64,000 nt of DNA from positions 1-64,000 of the forward strand of contig NZ_FNJI01000006.1 in the NCBI RefSeq assembly GCF_900104445.1, in the 5' to 3' direction. The notes under the pieces were generated by a model. It saw only the letters and a list, made by a program, of their open reading frames with translations. It ran no database searches and was not told the origin of the DNA. Of this stretch, positions 44,439 to 52,470 are shown in pieces; position 1 is the first letter of the stretch; the number at the start of each line of letters is the position of its first letter. The translations under genes and the position numbers were made by a program. The DNA is from Desulforhopalus singaporensis. Its GTDB lineage: Bacteria > Desulfobacterota > Desulfobulbia > Desulfobulbales > Desulfocapsaceae.

Positions 44439-44689
44439 ACCTCTGTGCCGGGGACGAGGGGTGGTGCAATGGGCGGAGGTTTGTTTTTCGCCGAGAATTA
44501 TTGTTATAGAGAATTGTCGCACTGGTGCGTGGGTGGAATGGCGAGGAGACAGCTGCCATCAGGTTGGAAAAAGTAAAAGCGGAATCGTTTTCGTGAAATA
44601 TGGTAGTTAGGGTAGGGTAAAAGAGTTTTATTAAAGTGTTGTCGTCGGGGATTCGATTTCGGCTCTGATATTATCACTACAATGTGGTG

Positions 44690-44703
44690 CTACAATATTG
44701 TAG
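44690..44703. repeat. Perfect 14-base palindrome CTACAATATTGTAG
   Basis: An operator candidate directly upstream of the OFA-acs operon, adjacent to the TAACAAT repeat at 44714-44732. Near-copy left of it: CTACAATGTGG. Confidence 0.45.
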
Positions 44704-44713
44704 TTATATCTTC

Positions 44714-44732
44714 TAACAATTAGATATTGTTA
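44714..44732. repeat. Inverted repeat TAACAAT-TAGAT-ATTGTTA
   Basis: Two perfect 7-base arms around a 5-base centre. The same heptamer occurs again at 44956-44962 and three times upstream of prpE (52151-52157, 52224-52230 inverse, 52370-52376). Confidence 0.5.
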
Positions 44733-45144
44733 TGTTATTCAGTGAAATACGGGCTGTGGAACTTATTTAGAATGCTCTAATTAATGAATGACGAATGTAT
44801 TGAATCAAGGTTTTTGCCTTGAGTAAATTTTTATTTTTTGATAAGTAAAATTGATACAAAGTAATTACGATTGAAGTTACAGTGTGTTAGCGACATTTTC
44901 AGTGAAATCACTTAGAAGTTTCAAAATAAAAAACCAATAGAAGGTAACAGGCCCATAACAATAAACTTAACGGAAAAGGAGGAAAACAGGAAAAACCAGC
45001 GCCGCAAATGAAAAGTGAAACAGCATTTCATTGTGAACCAATTCGGTCACCCGTACTGAGGTTTCTTAAGCCAATCAGTATATTGGGCTGATGTGAGGAC
45101 GGGTGGTTGACAATGTCTTATCACTATTTCAAAAGGAGAATCTG

Positions 45145-46455
45145 ATGTCGCAACAAAATCAATCCGTACCGGCTCAAGCGTGGATAACCGTCTTTGCCGG
45201 TATGTCGATCAATCTCTGTTTGGGAATTCTATATGCCTGGAGTATCTGGAAATCGGCTCTTGTAAATGTGGATCTGGCGGGCCAGGCAATGACAGGAATG
45301 AATGTAGGATGGACATACCTGACCAACGCCCAGGCGGCAACACCGTTTTCTCTTTGTGTCATTATCTTCGCCCTGTTGATGATCCCCGGAGGGCGGATAC
45401 AGGATACGATCAGCCCGCGTTTCGGAGCAACGGTTGGCGGGCTTACCCTGGCAGCCGGATGTATCGTAGCTGGTATGATGAAAAGCTATCTTGGTATAGT
45501 TATCGGGTTTGGTGTTCTCGGGGGTATAGGTATGGGAATAGGTTATGCTGCCCCGACTCCCGCAGCACTCAAGTGGTTTGGCCCCCACAAAAGAGGGCTC
45601 ATCGCCGGTATAGTGGTTGGTGGGTACGGTGGAGCTGCCCTTTATATCGGGTATCTGGGTCAGTTTCTTATCAATAAGTTCGGCATTACCGGAAGTTTCG
45701 TCGGCCTCGGTGTTTTCTTTGCGGTGGTTGTTGTCGTTGCCGGGCAGTTGCTGAAAACTCCGCCTGAAGATTATAAACCGCCAACTCTTGCCGGTGCAAA
45801 CGTGGCTACTGCGAGTTCAACAATCACCAACTGGGAAGCGTCTGAGGTTATCAGGACATGGCAGTTTTATGCCCTGGTCATAATGTTTATTCTCACCACT
45901 CAGTCAGGGCTCCTGATTATTGCCAATGCCAAGGGGTTGATGGTGGGAGCCGCACAGGGAATGCCTTTCTTTGCTGCAAACGCCTGGCTGCTGGTCTCCT
46001 ACGGCGGGTTCGTCAATGCTGCCGGTCGTGTTGGGACGGGATTTTATTCAGATAAGATCGGTCGGCTGAACGCCTATTGCCTTAACTGTGGTATCTCTGC
46101 TATCTGTTTGTTCTCACTGCCTTATATTATCGGTACCCAGAACCTGCTGCTGCTTTTTGTCGCGGTCGGGATTGCCTACTGGCAATATGGCGGAGGCCTT
46201 GCCCTGATGCCTTCCTTTACCTCGGATTTCTTCGGACCGAAAAATCTCGGCATGAATTACGGCCTGGTTTTTATGGGCTGGGGACTCGGGTTTTTCATGG
46301 CACGTCTTGGCGGGACTATTGAGGATATAACAGGAAGCCTGAATTACGCGTTCTACATCTCAGGAGCTTTGCTTGTGGCTGGAGTAATCCTGGCCCAGTT
46401 GACCAGACGGCCGTTGCACGCAACCGAGCTGGAGGCGGAAAAAGCTTCTGCCTGA
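45145..46455 (+). CDS. Oxalate/formate antiporter (OFA)-family MFS permease
   Basis: 436 residues with twelve membrane segments; ATG 45145 has AAGGAG upstream. N-terminal ITVFAGMSINLCLGILYAWS is typical of OFA transporters, then GGRIQDTISPRFGATVGG (the MFS A-loop), GFGVLGGIGMGIGYAAPTPAALKWFGPHKRGL, and the second-half ASGR-like AAGRVGTGFYSDKIGRLNAY. It probably carries a small carboxylate; it lies 105 bases before the AMP-forming synthetase, so acetate or a related acid is the natural guess. Substrate unproven. Confidence 0.88.
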   Translation: MSQQNQSVPAQAWITVFAGMSINLCLGILYAWSIWKSALVNVDLAGQAMTGMNVGWTYLTNAQAATPFSLCVIIFALLMIPGGRIQDTISPRFGATVGGLTLAAGCIVAGMMKSYLGIVIGFGVLGGIGMGIGYAAPTPAALKWFGPHKRGLIAGIVVGGYGGAALYIGYLGQFLINKFGITGSFVGLGVFFAVVVVVAGQLLKTPPEDYKPPTLAGANVATASSTITNWEASEVIRTWQFYALVIMFILTTQSGLLIIANAKGLMVGAAQGMPFFAANAWLLVSYGGFVNAAGRVGTGFYSDKIGRLNAYCLNCGISAICLFSLPYIIGTQNLLLLFVAVGIAYWQYGGGLALMPSFTSDFFGPKNLGMNYGLVFMGWGLGFFMARLGGTIEDITGSLNYAFYISGALLVAGVILAQLTRRPLHATELEAEKASA

Positions 46456-46560
46456 GCAATACCCAAAAGATTTCTGGATGATATGTTTTTGCAAGAGCCG
46501 CAGGGATGGTTGCTTGCGGCCCTGTTAATGATAGAGGGTCATACATAAGGAGCTACATTT

Positions 46561-48591
46561 ATGAGCGACAAGAACACTGTTGAAACTTCTGAAGCGGAAA
46601 TTGCTGTACACTGGAAAGAAGAAGAGTATTATTATCCTTCCCCCGGATTTATCGCTCAGGCCAACTTGACTGACGAATCTGTTTTCGATCGTTTCAGTCT
46701 TGAAAATTTTCCGGACTATTACACCGAGTTTGCCGAATTGCTGACCTGGTACAAGTACTGGGATGAAGTTCTTGATACCTCCGACGCGCCCTGCTGGAAA
46801 TGGTTCAGGGGCGGACAACTCAACGCCAGTTACAACTGCATCGATCGTCACCTGGCAAAAAACAGGAACAAGACCGCAATTCATTTTGTACCCGAACTCG
46901 AAGATGAACCGGTCCATCATATGACGTATCAGGAGCTCTATGTTCGTGTCAATGAGTTTGCAGCGCTGTTGAAAGAGACCGCCGGACTGAAAAGAGGCGA
47001 TAGGGTGACCATCCATATGCCGATGTCGGCAGAATTGCCGATCACCATGCTGGCCTGTGCCCGCCTGGGGGTTATTCACTCGGTTGTTTTTGGCGGATTT
47101 TCATCAAGCGCCTGTGCAGACAGGGTCGTAGACTCCAACAGTCGGGTGTTGATCACCATGGACGCCTACTACCGGGCCGGCAAACTGCTGAACCATAAAG
47201 CGGTGGACGACGAAGCGTGTGAGCTGGCGGAAAAGGATGGCCAGAAAGTTGACAAGATGCTTGTGTGGCAGCGTTATCCCGGCAAGATGTCGAGCGACGC
47301 GCCGCTGGTGGAAGGGCGCGATGTTGTCGTCAATGATGAACTGAAAAAATATTACGGGGCCAGGGTAGAGCCGGAAAAGATGCTTTCCGAGGAGCCGCTG
47401 TTTCTCATGTATACCAGCGGAACTACCGGCAAACCCAAAGGGGCGCAGCACGGAACAGGCGGGTACCTCGCCTATGTTACCGCAATGTCGAAGTATATTC
47501 AGGACATCCATCCTGAAGATGTGTACTGGTGCATGGCGGATATCGGCTGGATAACCGGTCACTCGTTCATCGTTTACGGCCCCCTTGCACTATGCGCCTC
47601 AACGGTCATATACGAAGGTGTCCCCACCTATCCCGACGCCGGACGTTCATGGAGGATTGCTCAGGATCTGGGGGTGAACATTTTCCATACTGCACCCACA
47701 GCTATCAGGGCGTTAAGGAAGGTCGGTCCTGATGAGCCGGCAAAGTATGACTTCCACTTCAAGCATATGACAACCGTGGGCGAACCCATTGAACCCGAAG
47801 TGTGGAAGTGGTACGAAAAGGAGGTGGGAAAAGGCAAGGCGGTGATCGTCGATACCTATTGGCAGACCGAGACGGGCGGATTCCTCTGCTCGACAGTTCC
47901 CGGTCTTCAGCCGATGAAACCCGGAAGCGCCGGTCCGGGGGTTCCGGGAATTCATCCGATTATCTTTGACGAGGATGGCAACGAAATAATTAAGGGCGCC
48001 GGTAAAGCAGGAAATATCTGCATCCAGAATCCTTGGCCGGGGTGCTTCCAGACCATATGGGGCAACAGGCAGCGGTTTGTTGATACCTATTTCGGCATGT
48101 ATAACAAGGACCCGAACAGCAAGGATTGGAGGGACTGGCCCTATCTGACCGGCGATGCCGCGGTGATGTCCGAAGATGGATATGTAAGGGTTCTCGGCCG
48201 GATCGATGACGTGATAAATGTGTCCGGACACAGACTGGGAACCAAGGAGATCGAGTCGGCGGCGCTGACCGTTCCCGAGGTGGCGGAAGCCGCCGTGGTG
48301 CCGGTGAATCACGAAGTCAAGGGGAAAGAGCCTGAACTGTATGTGTCGCTGAAGCCGGGGTATGAAGCGTCCCCCGAGCTCGTCCAGAAAGTGGCAGATG
48401 CCATCACCTTTGAAATAGGCAAGATTGCCAAGTGCAGGAACGTATGGATTGTGCCCGATATGCCGAAAACCCGGTCGGGTAAAATCATGAGAAGGGTCCT
48501 TGGCGCGATATCGAACAAAGGGGATGTGGGCAACGTCATGACCCTGGCCAACCCCGAGATTGTCGAGGAAATCCAGAAAATGGTTGGGTAA
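46561..48591 (+). CDS. acs: AMP-forming acyl-CoA (acetyl-CoA-type) synthetase
   Basis: 676 residues behind AAGGAG. Adenylating-enzyme signature MYTSGTTGKPKGAQHG (residues about 279-294), TYWQTETGGFLCS as in acetyl-CoA synthetases, YLTGDAAVMSEDGYVRVLGRIDDVINVSGHRLGTKEIE, and the C-terminal MPKTRSGKIMRRVL with the regulatory acetyl-Lys. The TETGGF block and length fit acetate activation to acetyl-CoA via acetyl-AMP. It differs from the Acs consensus at the P-loop (Gly-Ala after Lys-Gly), so other short acids are possible. Downstream of the OFA permease, with a terminator right after. Confidence 0.88.
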   Translation: MSDKNTVETSEAEIAVHWKEEEYYYPSPGFIAQANLTDESVFDRFSLENFPDYYTEFAELLTWYKYWDEVLDTSDAPCWKWFRGGQLNASYNCIDRHLAKNRNKTAIHFVPELEDEPVHHMTYQELYVRVNEFAALLKETAGLKRGDRVTIHMPMSAELPITMLACARLGVIHSVVFGGFSSSACADRVVDSNSRVLITMDAYYRAGKLLNHKAVDDEACELAEKDGQKVDKMLVWQRYPGKMSSDAPLVEGRDVVVNDELKKYYGARVEPEKMLSEEPLFLMYTSGTTGKPKGAQHGTGGYLAYVTAMSKYIQDIHPEDVYWCMADIGWITGHSFIVYGPLALCASTVIYEGVPTYPDAGRSWRIAQDLGVNIFHTAPTAIRALRKVGPDEPAKYDFHFKHMTTVGEPIEPEVWKWYEKEVGKGKAVIVDTYWQTETGGFLCSTVPGLQPMKPGSAGPGVPGIHPIIFDEDGNEIIKGAGKAGNICIQNPWPGCFQTIWGNRQRFVDTYFGMYNKDPNSKDWRDWPYLTGDAAVMSEDGYVRVLGRIDDVINVSGHRLGTKEIESAALTVPEVAEAAVVPVNHEVKGKEPELYVSLKPGYEASPELVQKVADAITFEIGKIAKCRNVWIVPDMPKTRSGKIMRRVLGAISNKGDVGNVMTLANPEIVEEIQKMVG

Positions 48592-48638
48592 CCACTGAAA
48601 AATGGCGGCGACAACTTAATCTCCATCCACCGGCCGCC

Positions 48639-48675
48639 AAATGGCGGGAGTCCCGAGGCTCCCGCCATTTTCAGT
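48639..48675 (+). terminator. Intrinsic terminator after acs
   Basis: AAATGGCGGGAG (48639-48650) and CTCCCGCCATTT (48659-48670), a perfect 12-base stem with 8-base loop and a T-rich tail. It separates acs from the S2P-like gene. Confidence 0.85.
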
Positions 48676-48817
48676 TTTCGGGTTGTTTGCGATACAGATT
48701 GTAATAAAAACAGTTTTGCGGTTCTCGTGTTACTGTAGAAATACAAGGAAACAGGCCGTAACCATAAATGTTCAGGAACCATCCGGAGAACCCGGATGAT
48801 CCACCCCCATACGTGCC

Positions 48818-49477
48818 ATGGCTAAAGAATTTTATCTCCCCTATCTTATCAAATATTGCCCGGCCGTTCCCGAGGAAATGGTTATCATGGGTGTTGCCAT
48901 GTTGACAGCGGTAATGGTCAGTGCCGAAGGGCAGGGGTTTGTGGCGACTTTGCTGGGTGATGCGGTTGCCGGGAAAAAAGATCGGCTCCATTTCAACGTA
49001 TTCCTTCATCTGTCGCTGCTGGGAACTATAAATTTTTTTGTAGCCGGCTTCGGTTGGCCAAAAGAGGTACGGATAGACAAGGAAAACTTTAAGGTATATC
49101 CGCGGCTGTTTCTGTTTCTGAGCCGTTGTGCAGGGCCGGTTGCCAATCTCCTGATGGCCAATATAGCCGCAAGTATTGTGTGGATCCTCGGGAGGTGGGG
49201 TGTAGAAGACCAGGTGTTCAGCGCAATTGTGGTGGTCAATGTAACCATGGCACTGTACGGACTGTTAATTATTCCACCGCTTCCAGGTTTTGGACTGGTG
49301 GCTGCACTGTTGCCGGAAAAGGTGATGAAAACAAGGGGAATGCAGTTGCTGCAAAGCGGCGGTCCTTTTCTGGTAGTGATCTCTTTTCTGCTTATAAGGA
49401 TCTCGGGGTATCAGGGAGTCGGAGCGTTTTTTAATCCTGTTGTCCGCGCAGTCACCGATTTTATGCTCCATATCTGA
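48818..49477 (+). CDS. S2P-family membrane protein with lost metal motifs
   Basis: 219 residues with about five or six membrane segments. It aligns by layout with site-2-protease-family (M50) membrane proteins: GWPKEVRIDKENFKVYPR corresponds to the GWAKPVPVNP-NFRNPR segment, LSRCAGPVANLLMANI to the LAGPxANLLLAL segment, and GLLIIPPLPGFGL to the LLPIPPLDGG segment. At the place of the zinc motif HExxH it has AEGQG (residues 36-40), and the metal-binding Asp of PPLDGG is Pro156. It should therefore not be an active protease; a substrate-binding or regulatory role is inference. The start has little ribosome-binding signal. It follows the acs terminator. Confidence 0.75.
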   Translation: MAKEFYLPYLIKYCPAVPEEMVIMGVAMLTAVMVSAEGQGFVATLLGDAVAGKKDRLHFNVFLHLSLLGTINFFVAGFGWPKEVRIDKENFKVYPRLFLFLSRCAGPVANLLMANIAASIVWILGRWGVEDQVFSAIVVVNVTMALYGLLIIPPLPGFGLVAALLPEKVMKTRGMQLLQSGGPFLVVISFLLIRISGYQGVGAFFNPVVRAVTDFMLHI

Positions 49478-49723
49478 CTGCGGTTAAAAAACGCGGAAGG
49501 CTTTTACGTCAATAAAAATTCTGCGGGTCATGCGGGTTGCGCCAGCTGGCCGAAGGAGAGTTCAGCGCTGCCGCGGGTAAATTGTAAATCCAGGTTTCAA
49601 CTACCCGGCACCAACGTCGACGACCACGGTGGCAGCCCCGGCGCTGAAGGAAAAGAGCGGTCGGTGGTGTAGACACCGGGGCATATTTTTACTGATACCG
49701 CAAACAGCAAATTTTTTGTTAGC

Positions 49724-49756
49724 GAGTGTTGCCACCTGATCTCTGGTGTAACACTC
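49724..49756. repeat. Hairpin downstream of the CoA-transferase gene
   Basis: GAGTGTT (49724-49730) pairs with AACACTC (49750-49756), with inner CACC (49733-49736)/GGTG (49745-49748). It lies just beyond the stop at 49760 on the minus strand and has no T run; a 3' stabiliser is more likely than a terminator. Confidence 0.45.
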
Positions 49757-49759
49757 AGG

Positions 49760-51646
49760 TCAGTCGGCCAGCTGGTTGAATTTGCAGGTCAGTATCAGGT
49801 CGCCGTCCTCAAAAGCGGTGTTGACCTTGTACGGCAATGTCTTGAACAGGTTGATCATCGCTTTATTGCTCGGGAAAGTGTATGCCATGAGCCCGCTGAT
49901 ACCGTTTTCTCTGGCCACTGCGGCAAGTTTTTTGATGAACAGCGTTCCCAGTCCCTTCCCCTGGTAGTCCTCACTCACCGAAAAAGCCACTTCCGCAATG
50001 TTCTCATTTTCCAGCTTCATACTCTCGGCAACACCCACCACTCGGCCGAAACCGAAATCACCGACCACAGCCACCAGTGTCAGGTCCTTGACGTAGTCGA
50101 CATGGAAACGTGTCTCCATCTCGTTACGGGCAAAGATGGTTTTTTGGCAGAAGAATCTCGTCAGCACGTCTTCTTTCGGCAGGCTGTAGTAATGCTCCTG
50201 AATGCGCCGTTCATCCACCGGTTTGGCCGGACGGATGAGCAGCGTTTCACCGTTAATTTCATAGATTTCCTCAAGCTGGACCGGGTAGACCGCCCGGGCG
50301 GCTTCGCCGAGAGTTCGCTCCGGACCTATAAATCCACGTTCCTTAGCGGCTTCAAAGAGCGTTTCGCGGAAAGAGGGATGAGCAATGCTGATCATGGCCA
50401 TAGCCCTTTCCTGGATCGACTTTCCAAAAAGATTCACCGAGCCGTACTCGGTCACCACATAGTGTACGTCCCCGCGTGGAACTACGGTCACCGTATCGTT
50501 GAGCTGTGGGACTATGTTGGAATGGAGGCCGGAGTCGTCTTCATAGGTGGAAAAAAGCATCAGAATCGATTTTCCACCGGGAGATCTCCTCGCCCCCCGG
50601 ACAAAATCGGGAATTCCCGACACCCCTGCAAATCTGGTCGCCGCAGATGCTTCGGCGGATACCTGACCGGTCAGGTCCATGGTTTTGGCAACATTCATGG
50701 AGACCATTTTGTTGTGCCTGGCGATGACAAACGGATCGTTGACGTAATCCGAGGGATGAAAATCGATGGCCGGGTTGTCGTTGAGAAATTCATAGAGGTT
50801 GGCACTTCCAACGGCCATAGATGAGACCATCTTGCCCTCGTTTAATCCCTTCTTTTTGTTGTTAATATTTCCGGTGGCATACAGATGCATGATGTCTTCG
50901 GTAAAAAACTGCGAATGGATACCGAGGTCGTTCTTGTTGGAAAGCGCCTGCATGGTGGCTTGAGAAATCGCGTCAAGGCCTAGCTGAAGGGTTGCGCCGT
51001 CTTCGATAAGCCTGGCAATATGACTACCCATTTTCTGGGCTCGTTCGGAAGAGAGGTTGGTAGTGGGAACTGTAAGCAGTTCCTCTTCATATTCGACCAG
51101 CAGGTCGACATCGTTGACATGGATAAAACTCTGTCCCATGACCCTTGGCATTTTGGGGTTGACCTGGGCTATGACAAAATCTGCGGAGCGAGCCGCCGCC
51201 ATGGTCACATCAACTGATATGCCAAGACTCATCCAGCCGAAATCGTCCGCCGGCGAAACCTGGATTAGAGCCACGTTCAGCGGTAATTTACGGGTAGTGA
51301 ACAGCATCGGGACATCTGACATGTTCATGGGAGTTATGAAGCGCTGCTGCCTGGCAATCATTTCCGGTCCGGTGGAGCCGAGATAGATGGAGCGGATATT
51401 GAGGTTGGTGTCCCTGGTCTTGTCGGCAATTGCCGTCAGAGAGGAGGTCTCCTGGCCAAGGAGACGGACGATTTCCAGCCCGCTGAAATCGTTGGTGTGT
51501 TCCACCAGGGTTTTTATTAGTTTCTGGGGTTCTCCACATCCCGAGCTGATAAAAACCCGCTGTCCGGACCGAATATGTTTTATTGCAACATCCGCCGATA
51601 CCGATTTCTCCAGATAAGAGTCCGCCCAGTAATCTCTGCTTGGCAT
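49760..51646 (-). CDS. Acetyl-CoA hydrolase/transferase fused to a GNAT acetyltransferase domain
   Basis: 628 residues. Residues 1-435 are a class I acyl-CoA hydrolase/transferase: VFISSGCGEP, NLNIRSIYLGSTGPEM, VNDPFVIARHNKMVSMNVAKTMDLTGQV, GVSGIPDFVRGARRSPGGKSIL and YVVTEYGSVNLFGKSIQERA. From about 450 it is GNAT (LLIRPAKPVDERRIQEHY, acetyl-CoA loop DYQGKGLGTLF). In CoA-transferases of this family the catalytic Glu lies in an H-[ST]-E motif; here the place reads GIHSQFFTED with Gln246. The protein may thus be inactive as a transferase, or use the Glu four residues later (Glu250). It is a stand-alone gene, opposite in direction to prpE and acs. Confidence 0.85.
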   Translation of the reverse strand: MPSRDYWADSYLEKSVSADVAIKHIRSGQRVFISSGCGEPQKLIKTLVEHTNDFSGLEIVRLLGQETSSLTAIADKTRDTNLNIRSIYLGSTGPEMIARQQRFITPMNMSDVPMLFTTRKLPLNVALIQVSPADDFGWMSLGISVDVTMAAARSADFVIAQVNPKMPRVMGQSFIHVNDVDLLVEYEEELLTVPTTNLSSERAQKMGSHIARLIEDGATLQLGLDAISQATMQALSNKNDLGIHSQFFTEDIMHLYATGNINNKKKGLNEGKMVSSMAVGSANLYEFLNDNPAIDFHPSDYVNDPFVIARHNKMVSMNVAKTMDLTGQVSAEASAATRFAGVSGIPDFVRGARRSPGGKSILMLFSTYEDDSGLHSNIVPQLNDTVTVVPRGDVHYVVTEYGSVNLFGKSIQERAMAMISIAHPSFRETLFEAAKERGFIGPERTLGEAARAVYPVQLEEIYEINGETLLIRPAKPVDERRIQEHYYSLPKEDVLTRFFCQKTIFARNEMETRFHVDYVKDLTLVAVVGDFGFGRVVGVAESMKLENENIAEVAFSVSEDYQGKGLGTLFIKKLAAVARENGISGLMAYTFPSNKAMINLFKTLPYKVNTAFEDGDLILTCKFNQLAD

Positions 51647-51959
51647 TGTCTGCTCCTTGTCACCTTTGGAACCGTTAAAAGTTGTGAATCACTGATTCTA
51701 AACCCGTTCGTGTGCTTCGGGTATTGGCAAGCTTTGGCTGTCTTCGTCATATGAACTTACTATGTGCTTAAAATTATACCTATTAATGAGCAAGCGCAAG
51801 TAAAAACGGTCAGGAATCGGATTAGTGACGACAGTCGGGAGCCGGGGCGGATCCACCGCCGGTGATATTGGCCCGGATTTTTGTTTTAAATGGTCCGGGT
51901 GTTTGCGTATATTGTATACAGAACAGTTTTGCTTTTCTGGAAACATGGGTGCCTATATC

Positions 51960-51987
51960 AAAAAAAAACAGGTAAAAAGCAACCTGT
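51960..51987 (-). terminator. Intrinsic terminator on the minus strand, upstream of the CoA-transferase gene
   Basis: On the minus strand AACAGGT-8 nt-ACCTGTT followed by eight T (51960-51967). It lies 314 bases upstream of the transferase start and reads the same way. It therefore ends a transcript arising between here and prpE, or acts in a long leader. Confidence 0.6.
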
Positions 51988-52147
51988 TCTGCATGTTTTC
52001 ACCGGGCGAAACAGCTCAAATATATAACCTCAAAATTACAATGTGTTACTCTTTTCAGATCTTGCTCTTCGGCGAGCCGCTCCGCATGGCGGAATGATCA
52101 GAATTTTTTAATCTTCAAATCACATCGATTTTAGATATTACTTAATG

Positions 52148-52379
52148 GAGTAACAATGTTCTTTTTTTGAGTGCACTGTTAGGTTTTGCAAGTGTTAAGG
52201 TGATGATAATACACGTAAATATAATTGTTAGATAATAGCTGTAATGCGGTTTCAAAGGAAATAAATATGGTTTGGCATGAAAAAAACGAGAAATAATAAA
52301 AAATTATCTAACTATTTGTATGTAAAGGAAATAATATTATTTTTGCCGAAAGCTGTTATTGCGCATGAGTAACAATGTT
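52148..52379. repeat. Direct and inverted repeats upstream of prpE
   Basis: Direct repeat GAGTAACAATGTT at 52148-52160 and 52367-52379; inverse TAATTGTTAGA at 52222-52232, which is also present (inverse orientation) at 44712-44722 upstream of acs; inverted repeat GTTAGATAAT/ATTATCTAAC. Operator function is inference. Confidence 0.5.
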
Positions 52380-52470
52380 AAATTTATCCCTTGAAGATTG
52401 GCTATTGATGAAGTATACAGAACAATGGAGGTAAGGTGGATGGCTATAAAACAAAGCAAAAGGAGCGATT

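Larger units (their letters stand above)
44439..45144. other. Intergenic region upstream of the OFA-acs operon
   Basis: About 700 AT-rich bases with no gene. It contains the perfect palindrome CTACAATATTGTAG (44690-44703), the inverted repeat TAACAAT-TAGAT-ATTGTTA (44714-44732), a third TAACAAT (44956-44962) and a weak hairpin TCAAGG/CCTTGA at 44805-44822 followed by T-rich sequence. Promoter positions are not resolved. Confidence 0.5.
51647..52470. other. Long divergent intergenic region between CoA-transferase and prpE
   Basis: About 820 bases, AT-rich from 52080 on. No protein gene is supported. It contains a minus-strand terminator (51960-51987), repeats of TAACAAT, a 13-base direct repeat GAGTAACAATGTT (52148-52160 and 52367-52379), a 10-base inverted repeat GTTAGATAAT (52227-52236)/ATTATCTAAC (52303-52312), a duplicated AAAGGAAATAA (52254-52264, 52324-52334), and a 9-codon micro-frame at 52267-52296. 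Confidence 0.55.

Noticed and set aside
49478-49759. Decayed coding sequence between the S2P-like and CoA-transferase genes
   Set aside because: GC-rich and partly open in one minus-strand frame, but stops are frequent and nothing is recognisable; only the hairpin at 49724-49756 is supported.
51825-52097. Plus-strand open frame of 90 codons between the CoA-transferase and prpE
   Set aside because: It passes through the minus-strand terminator and repeats, lacks a ribosome-binding site and has unusual composition.
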